From: Nocardioides cremeus
GTDB taxonomy: Bacteria; Actinomycetota; Actinomycetes; Propionibacteriales; Nocardioidaceae
Direction of reading: 5' to 3'
NCBI RefSeq assembly: GCF_030518195.1
Contig: NZ_JAULSC010000007.1
Span: 62,001-126,000, forward strand
Length of the DNA: 64,000 nt
The translations under genes were made by a program, and so were the position numbers. Of this stretch, positions 35,488-43,310 are shown piece after piece. The notes under the pieces were generated by a model. The model was not told where the DNA came from. It did no database searches and saw only the letters and a list, made by a program, of their open reading frames with translations. Every line of letters starts with the position of its first letter. Position 1 is the stretch's first letter.

Positions 35488-36993
35488 ATGACAGCATCTT
35501 CCGGCCCCGCCCTGCCCGTGCCCGACGGCCTGGTGGAGGCCTTCCGTGCCTACGAACGCGCCGTCGCCGAGCGGGACACCGCAGCGCTGGCGCGCTTCGT
35601 CGCCCCCGGCTCGAGCACCCTGGCCGGCGACCCGCGCGGGCTCCTGGTCGGCAGCGACGCGATCACAGCGTACGCCGCCGCCCCCGGCCCGCGGCGCCTG
35701 GTGCAGACCCACGTGCAGGTCACCGACCCCGACCACGCGCTGGTGGTGGCGCTGACCGAGCACGAGTCGGGCGGGCGCGGGCAGCAGACGCAGCTGTGGG
35801 CGCGCACCGACGCCGGCTGGGTCGTCACCGCCGCGCACACCTCCGAGCCCGCCCCCGCCCTCGACACCCGCGTGTGGCGCGTGGTCGGCGACCCGCTGGT
35901 GCCCGGCACCCCCGGCGGCCCGCTGTCGGGCGAGAGCGTCGCGGTCAAGGACGTCTACGCCGTGGCCGGCCACCCCGTCGGCGGCGGCAACCCCGCCTGG
36001 GAGGCCGCCGCGCCGATCGAGCGGGGCGACGCCAAGGCCGTGCTCGGGCTGGTCGAGGCCGGCGCCGACCTGCGCGGCATCGCGCGCACCGACGAGATGG
36101 CCTGGTCGCTCTTCGGCACCAACCCGCACTACGGCGCCCCGCCCAACCCGCGGGCGCCGTACCGGGTGCCCGGCGGCTCGTCGTCGGGCCCGGCCAGCGC
36201 GGTCTCGCTCGGCCACGCCACCATCGGGCTCGGCACCGACACCGGCGGGTCGGTGCGGGTGCCGGCGGCCTACCAGGGCCTGTACGGCGTGCGCACCACG
36301 CACGGCGCGATCGGCACCCACGGGGTGCTGGCGCTGGCGCCCAGCTTCGACACCGTCGGCTGGCTGACCCGCGACGCCGACCTGCTCGCCCTGGTCGGCG
36401 ACGTGCTGCTGCCCGACAGCACCGCGCGCGGCAGCTCCGAGCTGGTGCTGGTGCCCGAGCTGCTCGACCTCGCCGAGCCCGACGTGCGCGAGGCGGTCGA
36501 GGCCTGGGTGGCCACCCAGGGGCTCGTGGTGCGTGAGAGCTGGTCGCTGGGCGAGCTCGCCGAGTGGCGCCGCGCCTTCATCACCCAGCAGTCCTGGGAG
36601 GCGTGGCAGGTGCGTGGCGGATGGCTGCGTGACCGCATCGACGTGCTCGGCGCCGAGGGCCGGGCCCGCTTCGAGCACGCCTCGAGCATCGACGAGCGCA
36701 CCGCCGAGCGGGCCCAGGGCGTGGTGCACGCGGCGCGCGCCCGCCTGCGCGAGCTCGTCGGCGACCGGGTGCTGGTGGCCCCGACCACCCCGTCGGTGGC
36801 CCCGCTGCTCGGCAGCGACCTGGCCGCCCTGCGCGAGCCCACGCTCGCGCTGACCTGCCTGGCCCCGCTGGCGGGCCTGCCGGCCGTCAGCCTCCCGCTG
36901 CGCACAGCCGCCGGCCTGCCCTGCGGCGTCAGCCTGACCGCCGCCCCCGGCCGCGACCGCGACCTGCTCGCCCTCGCCGCCTCCCTCGCCTGA
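35488..36993 (+). CDS. AtzH-like domain fused to an amidase
   Basis: 501 residues. Residues 10-125 are an NTF2-like fold of the AtzH/DUF3225 type ([20 protein letters not shown]). Residues 130-500 are an amidase-signature hydrolase with the catalytic lysine K154 (VAVKDVYA), the serine-rich loop [10 protein letters not shown] (229-238) and S255 ([11 protein letters not shown]). In cyanuric-acid pathways AtzH and the amidase AtzE-type enzyme are separate proteins that act together; here they are one chain. Substrate is unknown. ATG 35488 has GGAG about ten bases upstream, and CAGACT at 35461 may be its -10. Confidence 0.88.
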   Translation: MTASSGPALPVPDGLVEAFRAYERAVAERDTAALARFVAPGSSTLAGDPRGLLVGSDAITAYAAAPGPRRLVQTHVQVTDPDHALVVALTEHESGGRGQQTQLWARTDAGWVVTAAHTSEPAPALDTRVWRVVGDPLVPGTPGGPLSGESVAVKDVYAVAGHPVGGGNPAWEAAAPIERGDAKAVLGLVEAGADLRGIARTDEMAWSLFGTNPHYGAPPNPRAPYRVPGGSSSGPASAVSLGHATIGLGTDTGGSVRVPAAYQGLYGVRTTHGAIGTHGVLALAPSFDTVGWLTRDADLLALVGDVLLPDSTARGSSELVLVPELLDLAEPDVREAVEAWVATQGLVVRESWSLGELAEWRRAFITQQSWEAWQVRGGWLRDRIDVLGAEGRARFEHASSIDERTAERAQGVVHAARARLRELVGDRVLVAPTTPSVAPLLGSDLAALREPTLALTCLAPLAGLPAVSLPLRTAAGLPCGVSLTAAPGRDRDLLALAASLA

Positions 36994-37009
36994 CCGGGCC
37001 CCGGCCGGC

Positions 37010-37092
37010 TGCAGGAGTCCCCGGCCAGCCGGGGACTCCTGCGCTTGTCAGGGGTTGCAACACCCATCAAGCGCAGGAGAAGGCCGACAAGT
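37010..37092 (-). repeat. Double-hairpin repeat, copy A
   Basis: An ~82-bp element in reverse orientation to copies B and C. It has two foldable parts: GGAGTCCCCGGCCAGCCGG-type palindrome and GCGCTTG...CAAGCGC stem enclosing GGGTGTTGCAACCC-like sequence. It lies between the amidase stop and the AbiEi-like gene; the remaining 120 bases up to 37212 show nothing else. Confidence 0.85.
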
Positions 37093-37212
37093 CCGCGCCG
37101 GCATCCCGGAGCGCCGCGCCACCTCCAGTCCACAGCCGTCGCCCACCGCGCGGCCATCCACAACGCCCGCGCGAGCACTCCGGGCGACCCGCTGGGCGGG
37201 CAACTCTGCGGC

Positions 37213-38190
37213 ATGGACGACATCACGCCACTGGACCCCCTGCTCACCCCCATCCACCTGCGCAAGCACCTGATCGACGCCGGCTGGAGCGACCGCGGGA
37301 TCTCCCGCGCCCTGGCACGGGGCGACCTGGCCAAGGTCCGCTGGGGCGCCTACGCCACCAAGGCGGCGTACGACGCGCTCGACGAGGGCGGCCGCAACGG
37401 GCTGCGCGCCCGGGCGGTGGTGGCCCAGGCCGGCACCGAGCTGGTCATCTCGCACGTCTCGGCGCTGCCGTTCTGGGGCGCCCCGACCTGGGGCTTCGAC
37501 CTGGACGCCGTGCACGTGACCCGGCGCGACCGCAAGGCCGGACGCCGCGAGGCCGGCGTCCAGCAGCACCGCGGCCGGTTGTTGCCGGGAGACACGATCA
37601 GCCGGGGCGGGGTGATCGTCTCGTCGCCGACCCGGCTGGCGATCGAGGTCACCACCACCGGGCGGACCGAGGCCGCGCTGTGCGTCGTCAACGACCTCCT
37701 GCACCGCAAGCTGACCACCCGTGAGGCGCTCGAGGCTCGATACCTCGCCCTCGACGACGGGCTCGACGCGCCGATGGACCACTGGCCCGGCACGCTGACC
37801 GCCAACATCGTGCTGCGGCTGTGCGACGCGCGCCTGGAGTCGGTGGGCGAGAGCCGCCTGTTCCACCTGTGCTGGGTCCACGGGCTGCCGCTGCCGATCC
37901 CGCAGTACGAGGTCCGCGACCGGCACGGCCGGCTGATCGCGCGCGTCGACTTCGCCTGGCCCGAGCTCGGCGTCTTCATGGAGTTCGACGGCAAGATCAA
38001 GTACACCAAGCTGCTGAAGCCCGGCGAGAGCATCACCGAGGTCGTGCTGCGCGAGAAGAGGCGCGAGCAGGAGGTCTGCGAGGCCACCGGCTGGCGCGGC
38101 ATCCGCGTGGACTGGCCCGACCTCGAGCGCGCCCAGGCCACAGCGCAGCGCATCGCCCAGGTCCTCGCGCCGCCCTCGCTCAGCGCCTGA
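37213..38190 (+). CDS. AbiEi-like antitoxin domain fused to restriction-like nuclease domain
   Basis: 325 residues. The N-terminus (LIDAGWSDRGISRALARGDL, then KVRWGAYA) resembles the winged helix of type IV AbiEi antitoxins; the middle SPTRLAIEVTTTG is family-typical. The last ~100 residues (RLIARVDFAWPELGVFMEFD followed by GKIKY...EKRREQEVCEATGWRGIRV) match a DUF559/Vsr-like restriction fold with a D...E/K-like active-site pattern. No AbiEii toxin partner is adjacent. Inverted repeat copies A and B flank the gene. Such orphans are frequent in actinobacteria; function is unknown. Confidence 0.82.
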   Translation: MDDITPLDPLLTPIHLRKHLIDAGWSDRGISRALARGDLAKVRWGAYATKAAYDALDEGGRNGLRARAVVAQAGTELVISHVSALPFWGAPTWGFDLDAVHVTRRDRKAGRREAGVQQHRGRLLPGDTISRGGVIVSSPTRLAIEVTTTGRTEAALCVVNDLLHRKLTTREALEARYLALDDGLDAPMDHWPGTLTANIVLRLCDARLESVGESRLFHLCWVHGLPLPIPQYEVRDRHGRLIARVDFAWPELGVFMEFDGKIKYTKLLKPGESITEVVLREKRREQEVCEATGWRGIRVDWPDLERAQATAQRIAQVLAPPSLSA

Positions 38191-38208
38191 GCGGCGTGCG
38201 CCGCTCCT

Positions 38209-38290
38209 CTTGTCGGCCTTCTCCGTCGCTTGTGGGGTGGTGCAACCCCTGACCAGTGCATGAGCCCCCGGCCGGCCGGGGACTCATGCA
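38209..38290 (+). repeat. Double-hairpin repeat, copy B
   Basis: Same ~82-bp element as copies A and C, more diverged in its first stem. It begins CTTGTCGGCCTTCTCC and ends with a GGCCGGCC-centred palindrome and GACTCATGCA. It lies between the convergent AbiEi-like and SGNH genes. Confidence 0.85.
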
Positions 38291-38313
38291 GGCCCCACCC
38301 CCGGCCGGGGGGC

Positions 38314-39294
38314 TCAGCGGGAGACGTCGGGGTCGGTCTCGCGCAGGTGCTCCAGCAGGTACGCCGCCTGGGCGCGGGCGCCGGCGGCGTTGGGGTGGGC
38401 GGGCACCCCGACGGCGGGGTCGTTGACGGAGGGGCCGTAGGTCTCGGCCCAGCGCACCTGGGGCGCTTGGCACAGGTCGTGCCCAGCACTCTGGCGGTAG
38501 GTGTTGACCACCTCGGCTCCGCCGCGGCGGGCGGCGCGGTGCACCATCTTGTTGAGCTGGCGGAACTTGGCGGAGATGTAGGCCATGTCCTCGTCGGTGG
38601 CCGGCAGCGTCGGGTAGCAGCCGTGGTCGGGCACCACGTCGAGGTAGTCCATCACCAGGATCCGCGCCAGCGGCGCTCGACGACGGATCTGGCGCAGCGC
38701 CTTGACGAGCTTGATCTCCGAGGCGCGGATCCGCTGCGCCAGCTGGTCCTCGCCGCCCGCGGTGTACTTGGCCTTGCAGCCGCCGAAGGGCAGGCCGGGG
38801 CCGGTGTCGGAGACCGGGTTCGCAACGGGGATGACGTTGAGGCAGTCGAGCCCGGCTCCGGCGATGCCGGCGTCGTTGCCGCCGATCCCGACGCTGACCA
38901 GGTCGGTGGTCGGGCTGAGCCGGTCGAACTGCGGCGCGTTGGTGCCACCCAGCGGCAGGTCCTCCTGCGGGTGCCGGAAGTCCCTGGTGGTGGCCGACCC
39001 GCACGAGGCGTCGCGGAAGACCGGCACGTCGAGCGCCTCGGCCACGATCTTGGGGTAGTTGACCTTCGACTGGGCGCAGTCGATCGGGGCATGCGTGGTG
39101 TCGGGGAGGCCGTAGCGGTCGACCAGCACGACGTCGGCGGTCCACGAGTCGCCCAAAGCGACGTACTCGGTGAAGGCGGGCAGGCGGCGCTCCTGCGGGG
39201 CCGCGGCCTGGGTCGAGCCCGCGCTCGGCGCGACCAGCAGCGCGCCGACCAGCGGGGCGAGGAGACCGAGGAGGGCCAGCGGGCGGGTCGTCAT
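38314..39294 (-). CDS. Secreted SGNH/GDSL hydrolase
   Basis: 326 residues with a signal peptide (LALLGLLAPLVGALLVAPSA, then AG/A-rich cleavage region). Catalytic blocks are present: block I ALGDSWTA (S50), block III GIGGND, and block V PAHPN with the histidine. The usual Asp two residues before that His is replaced (VPAH), as in some two-residue SGNH esterases. Six or more cysteines suggest disulfides. Probably an extracytoplasmic esterase or lipase. GGAGG is two bases before ATG 39294, so GTG 39312 remains possible. Direct repeat copies B and C lie on both sides. Confidence 0.88.
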   Translation of the reverse strand: MTTRPLALLGLLAPLVGALLVAPSAGSTQAAAPQERRLPAFTEYVALGDSWTADVVLVDRYGLPDTTHAPIDCAQSKVNYPKIVAEALDVPVFRDASCGSATTRDFRHPQEDLPLGGTNAPQFDRLSPTTDLVSVGIGGNDAGIAGAGLDCLNVIPVANPVSDTGPGLPFGGCKAKYTAGGEDQLAQRIRASEIKLVKALRQIRRRAPLARILVMDYLDVVPDHGCYPTLPATDEDMAYISAKFRQLNKMVHRAARRGGAEVVNTYRQSAGHDLCQAPQVRWAETYGPSVNDPAVGVPAHPNAAGARAQAAYLLEHLRETDPDVSR

Positions 39295-39346
39295 GACCTC
39301 CTCAACGGGCACGGGTGACGGAGGTCACGGCGGCACCGACACCCGG

Positions 39347-39429
39347 ACTTGTCAGCCCTCTCCTGCGCTTGATGGGTGGTGCAACCCCTGACAAGCGCAG
39401 GAGTCCCCGGCCGGCCGGGGACTCATGCG
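39347..39429 (+). repeat. Double-hairpin repeat, copy C
   Basis: Best preserved copy: stem GCGCTTG (39366-39372 region) with CAAGCGC, enclosing GGGTGGTGCAACCC, then the palindrome GAGTCCCC/GGGGACTC around GGCCGGCC. Its end supplies the TGA stop of the tetR gene (39425-39423, minus). Confidence 0.87.
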
Positions 39430-39980
39430 GGGGCGTCGGCCAGCCCCTGCGCCGCCCGGGCCAGGTCGTCGACGACGCCGGCGAGCTGGTCGGAGGTCTC
39501 GGTGGCCAGGTCGACGTGCAGACCCAGCAGGGAGGCGTCGACCAGGCGCACCACGCGGCGGGCGCGCCGCGGCGGCGCCCCGCAGCGCACGAAGTAGTCG
39601 CGCAGCGCCGCGGCCCACTGCTCGTTGCTGGCCTGCACGTCGCTGCGGTAGGGCTCCTCGCCGAGCAGGCCGGTGGCGGCGGCCTGCACGTAGGAGGTGA
39701 TCAACGGGCGCAGCGGCGCGGCCGCGAAGGCCTCCCACAGCCCGTGCACGCCGGCGCGCACCGTGCGCCGCGCCGGCAGCGCCTCGAGCGCCGCCACGGC
39801 GCGCTCGTTGACGCGCAGCACCACCGCCGAGACCAGCGCGTCGCGGCTCTCGAAGTGGTAGATCAGCATCCGGTCGCTGGTGCCGATCGCGGCGGCGAGC
39901 GGGCGCAGCGTCAGCCCGATCAACCCGTGCTCGAGGACGTGGTCGGTGACCTCGTCGAGCAGCTCCTCGCGTCGTGGCAT
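39423..39980 (-). CDS. TetR-family regulator of the adjacent SMR pump
   Basis: 185 residues with an N-terminal TetR helix-turn-helix (GLTLRPLAAAIGTSDRMLIY, HFESRDALV) and an all-helical ligand domain. It diverges from the SMR efflux gene with a perfect 18-bp palindrome between them, so it probably represses both genes. ATG 39980 follows TACAAT (39992-39987, minus) by six bases, which makes a leaderless transcript likely. The stop codon lies in repeat copy C. Confidence 0.9.
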   Translation of the reverse strand: MPRREELLDEVTDHVLEHGLIGLTLRPLAAAIGTSDRMLIYHFESRDALVSAVVLRVNERAVAALEALPARRTVRAGVHGLWEAFAAAPLRPLITSYVQAAATGLLGEEPYRSDVQASNEQWAAALRDYFVRCGAPPRRARRVVRLVDASLLGLHVDLATETSDQLAGVVDDLARAAQGLADAPA

Positions 39981-39986
39981 CCGAGT

Positions 39987-40006
39987 ATTGTAGCGATCGC
40001 TACAAT
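39987..40006. promoter_or_regulatory. TetR operator overlapping two face-to-face -10 boxes
   Basis: The perfect palindrome TTGTAGCGATCGCTACAA (39988-40005) contains TACAAT on each strand (40001-40006 plus; 39992-39987 minus). Each TACAAT ends 6-7 bases before a start codon, so one repressor dimer site could shut both promoters. Confidence 0.82.
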
Positions 40007-40013
40007 CGACGCC

Positions 40014-40337
40014 GTGCCTGCCGCCCTGCTTCTCGCCGCCGCCATCGTGGTCGAGGTCGCCGCGACGGCCACCCTGCCGCGCACCGACGGCTTCACCCGG
40101 CCCGGCTGGACCGCCGTCGTCGTCGCCGGCTACGCCGTGGCCCTGTGGATGCTGTCGCTCGTGGTGCGCACCATGCCGGTCTCCATCGCGTACGCCGCCT
40201 GGGCCGGCCTCGGCACCGCCCTGGTCGCGGTCGTCGGGGTGGTCTTCCTCAACGAGCCACTCGGCTGGGTGCGGGCGCTCTGCCTCGGGATGGTCGTGGT
40301 CGGCGTGGTCGGGCTGAACCTCAGCGGGGCGCACTGA
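40014..40337 (+). CDS. Small multidrug resistance (SMR/EmrE-type) efflux protein
   Basis: 107 residues with four membrane helices. The essential membrane glutamate is at position 14 (AAAIVVEVAATA), followed by MPVSIAYAAWAGLGTALVAV and FLNEPLGWVRAL, the SMR pattern. It exports cationic or guanidinium compounds by proton exchange as a dimer; the ligand is unknown. GTG 40014 follows TACAAT by seven bases. It is controlled by the divergent TetR. Its end overlaps the convergent esterase gene by 17 bases. Confidence 0.92.
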   Translation: MPAALLLAAAIVVEVAATATLPRTDGFTRPGWTAVVVAGYAVALWMLSLVVRTMPVSIAYAAWAGLGTALVAVVGVVFLNEPLGWVRALCLGMVVVGVVGLNLSGAH

Positions 40338-41310
40338 CCTCGTCGCACAGGTGCTGCCGCTGATCGGCCACCACCGCCGCGGCTGCGTCCCGGGCGCTGC
40401 GGGCGAGGTAGGGGAAGCTCAGGAAGCCGTGCGGCATCAGGTGGAACTCCTCCACCCGCGCCGGCGTGCCCGCCGCGACCAGCGCCTCGGCGTAGCGCAC
40501 CCCGCTGTCGTGCAGCGGGTCCAGCCCGGCCACCACCACCACGGCCGGCGGGAGCCCAGACAGGTCGCGCGCCAGCACCGGCGAGAGCCGCCAGTCGGTC
40601 GGGTCGACACCCTCAGGCAGGTAGTGGCCGTAGAAGATCTCGAGGTCGTCGTTGCTGAGCACGATCCCGCGGTTGCCGACGTACGACGCGTGCTCGCGCA
40701 GCGACTCGGTCAGGTCGGTCGCGGGGTAGAGCAGCGACTGGTGCCGCACCTGCGGCCCGCCCTCGTCCCGCGCGCGCAGCGCCAGCACGGCCGCCAGGTT
40801 GCCGCCGGCGCTGTCGCCCATCAGCCCCAGGCGCGCGGGGTCGGCACCGAGGGCGTCGGCGTGCTCATGGGTCCACAGCAGCGCCTCGTAGCAGTCCTCG
40901 AGGGCGGCGGGGAAGCGGTGGGTGGGGGCCAGGCGGTAGTCGACGGCCACCACGACCGCGTCGAGCTCGTCGGCGACCGCGCTGCACAGCCAGTCGCCCT
41001 GCCGGGCGCTGCCGAGCACGAAGCCGCCGCCGTGCAGGTGCAGCACCACCGGGCGCGGCGACGCCGTCGCGCGCTGCGGCACGTAGAGGCGCAGCGGCAG
41101 GTCGCCGTGGGAGGCCGGGAAGGTGCGGGTGCTGATCCGCACGCCGCGCCGGGGACGGCCGAGGAGGAGGTTGGCCGGGCCGCGGGAGGGGATGGTGGCC
41201 CCCTGGACCCGGCGCAACCTCTGCTCGCTCATCCGGGCGACCGACATCGCGGGCGTGGCGCGGAAGAGCGTGTCGAGCGCGCGCACGCCCAGCGGTGGCC
41301 GCTCGGTCAT
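40321..41310 (-). CDS. Alpha/beta hydrolase of the HSL/BAH esterase family
   Basis: 329 residues with the oxyanion motif HLHGGGFVLGS, nucleophile elbow GDSAGGNLA, catalytic Asp in VVAGLDPLHDSG and His in MPHGFLSF, all in canonical order for hormone-sensitive-lipase-like carboxylesterases. Cytoplasmic. Acyl-ester substrate unknown. Ends convergent with the SMR gene. Confidence 0.92.
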   Translation of the reverse strand: MTERPPLGVRALDTLFRATPAMSVARMSEQRLRRVQGATIPSRGPANLLLGRPRRGVRISTRTFPASHGDLPLRLYVPQRATASPRPVVLHLHGGGFVLGSARQGDWLCSAVADELDAVVVAVDYRLAPTHRFPAALEDCYEALLWTHEHADALGADPARLGLMGDSAGGNLAAVLALRARDEGGPQVRHQSLLYPATDLTESLREHASYVGNRGIVLSNDDLEIFYGHYLPEGVDPTDWRLSPVLARDLSGLPPAVVVVAGLDPLHDSGVRYAEALVAAGTPARVEEFHLMPHGFLSFPYLARSARDAAAAVVADQRQHLCDEVSAPR

Positions 41311-41332
41311 GCGGGTGGTTCCGGGGTCGCGG

Positions 41333-41506
41333 TCAGCGGCGGGTGAAGCGGCTCAGGATGCCGCGCACGCCCTTGCCGATGGCGGCGTCGGTGCCGCCAC
41401 CACCGCGGGTCGCGCCGCCACCCATGCCGCCCCCGCCCATGCCGGCGCCGCCCGTGCGGGCGCCGCCACCGCGGCCGAGGACCTTGGACAAGATGCTGCC
41501 GATCAT
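41333..41506 (-). CDS. Small glycine-rich peptide
   Basis: 57 residues: a hydrophobic start MIGSILSKVLG, a Gly/Met-rich low-complexity centre (GGAGMGGGGMGGGATRGGGG) and a basic end (GILSRFTRR). A strong AGGAGGGAG eight bases before ATG 41506 suggests it is really translated. No family recognised; an amphipathic or structural peptide is possible. Confidence 0.6.
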   Translation of the reverse strand: MIGSILSKVLGRGGGARTGGAGMGGGGMGGGATRGGGGTDAAIGKGVRGILSRFTRR

Positions 41507-41626
41507 GGTGTCTCCCTCCTGGCCGGCGCGAGCGCCGGCGACGGTGTGTGCTGCCAGGTCTCCTACCCACACCGGCGCGCTCTCATGCCGACTCACCCCG
41601 ATGGTGCGGGCGATGGTGCGCCCGGC

Positions 41627-43201
41627 TCAGACCACCCGGTCGCCGACGATGCGCAGCTCGCCGCCCACCCGGCCCACGTCGAGGCGCCGGGTCTCCCGCG
41701 ACCCGCCGTCGTAGGTGAGCGTCACGTCGACGGAGCCGCCGCCCACGTCCTGGATCGCCACGATGTCGACGGTCGAGATGGTCGACCAGAACCCGTCGTA
41801 GCTGTCGCGGCCGATCTGCTGCTGCAGCGACGGACTCAGCGTCGCCCAGCCGGCGTCGCGGTCGCCGGGCAGCACCGCGTAGTAGTCCTCGACGAGGCCG
41901 ACCGCCTCTCCCCCGCTGGCGCCCTGGGTCGGCTCGGTCTCCTCGGACTCCTCCGTCGGCTCGGTCTCCTCGGGCTCCGACTCCTCGGTCGGCTCCGAGG
42001 TCTCCTCGGTGGGCTCGGTCTCCTCGGACGGCTCGGGCGAGCCGGAGGGCGCCGAGGTGGTGTCCTCCGCGCTCGGGGCTCCGTCGTCGTCACCGATGGA
42101 GAGCAGCACGAGGCCGCCGATGGCCAGCACGAGCACCACGATCACCGCGGCCACCCACCAGCCCGCCGGCGTACGCCGCTGCCGCTCGCGGCCCGGCTCG
42201 GGCGCCGGCACCGGGGCCGGCACGGGCTCCGGCTGGGTCTCGGCCCCGGGCTCGGTCTCGGCCCCAGGCTCGGTCTCGGGCTCGGACGCGGCACCGGCAG
42301 CCGCACCCGCACCTGCCGCACCGGCCACCGCGGCGGGCGCGGGGAAGACCTGGGTCGCGGCGCCGTCGTCGTCGGCGCGGGTGTCCTGCACCCCGGCACC
42401 GCCGGCGGCGACGTCGTGCAGCTCGCGGGCGACCTGCGCCATCGACCAGCGCGCCTCGGGGTCGGGGTCCAGCATGTGTCCTATCGCCCCGGCCAGCGCG
42501 CCGGCCCGCCGCGGCGGCTCGGGGCTCTCCTGGGCGATCGCGGCCAGGGTCGCGATGGCGTTCTCGCGCGGCGCGTAGGGCTGGCGACCCTCGACGGCGG
42601 CGTACAGCGTCGCCCCCAGCGCCCACACGTCGGAGGCGGGCGAGGAGTCGGCTCCGCGGGCGAGCTCGGGCGAGAAGTAGGCGGGGGTGCCGGTCATCAG
42701 CCCGGTCTGGGTGCGGTGCTCGTCGGCGGTGTTGCTGCGTGCGATGCCGAAGTCGGAGATCTTGGCGTGGTCGCCCTCGGCCACCAGGACGTTGCCGGGC
42801 TTGACGTCGCGGTGCACGGTGCCGCGCTCGTGGGCCAGCGCCAGGCCGTCGGCGACCTGCGCGCCGATGGCGGCGGCGCGGCGCGGGTCGAGCGGGCCCT
42901 CCTCGCGCGCCAGCTGCGAGAGCGTGCGCGAGGGCACGTACTCCATCACCAGCCAGATGGTCTCGCCCTCGTCGACGGCGTCGAAGACCGAGACGACGTT
43001 GGGGTGCTGCAGCGCCGCCGAGCTGCGCGCCTCGCGCAGCCCTCGGGCCAGGTCGGCCGCCTCGCCGGGCAGCGCGCCGATCTGCTTGACCGCGACCTCG
43101 CGGCCCAGCATCTCGTCGCGGCACAACCACACCGCGCCCATCCCGCCCCGACCGAGCTCGCGCTCCACGCGGTAGCGCCCGGCGATCAGCTGCGGTGCCA
43201 T
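41627..43201 (-). CDS. Transmembrane Ser/Thr protein kinase (PknB/Hanks type)
   Basis: 524 residues. Kinase domain (8-260): GRGGMGAVW loop, K39 in AVKQ, HRDVKPGN (D132), DFG (D150) and SPE in place of APE. A long Ala/Pro/Glu juxtamembrane region with EPGAET repeats leads to one membrane segment (VAAVIVVLVLAIGGLVLL), an extracytoplasmic low-complexity Glu/Thr/Pro linker (SEETEPTEETSEPTEES region) and a ~100-residue C-terminal sensor-like domain (VEDYYAVLPGDRDAGWATLS), not a PASTA repeat. ATG 43201 has GGAGGGGGAG upstream. It phosphorylates unknown targets in response to an outside signal. Confidence 0.93.
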   Translation of the reverse strand: MAPQLIAGRYRVERELGRGGMGAVWLCRDEMLGREVAVKQIGALPGEAADLARGLREARSSAALQHPNVVSVFDAVDEGETIWLVMEYVPSRTLSQLAREEGPLDPRRAAAIGAQVADGLALAHERGTVHRDVKPGNVLVAEGDHAKISDFGIARSNTADEHRTQTGLMTGTPAYFSPELARGADSSPASDVWALGATLYAAVEGRQPYAPRENAIATLAAIAQESPEPPRRAGALAGAIGHMLDPDPEARWSMAQVARELHDVAAGGAGVQDTRADDDGAATQVFPAPAAVAGAAGAGAAAGAASEPETEPGAETEPGAETQPEPVPAPVPAPEPGRERQRRTPAGWWVAAVIVVLVLAIGGLVLLSIGDDDGAPSAEDTTSAPSGSPEPSEETEPTEETSEPTEESEPEETEPTEESEETEPTQGASGGEAVGLVEDYYAVLPGDRDAGWATLSPSLQQQIGRDSYDGFWSTISTVDIVAIQDVGGGSVDVTLTYDGGSRETRRLDVGRVGGELRIVGDRVV

Positions 43202-43310
43202 CACTCCCCCTCCGACGACTGCGCCGGGCCCCGTCCGGGGCCCGACCTGTCCTGCATACCCGCTCCGGGGCACATCCACGCAAGCGAACGGGTGACGACG
43301 CCGCCGGGCC

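Noticed and set aside
37150..37162. DnaA-box-like CCATCCACA near the AbiEi gene
   Set aside because: One isolated, imperfect match with no dnaA/dnaN context or AT-rich region, so no origin is supported.
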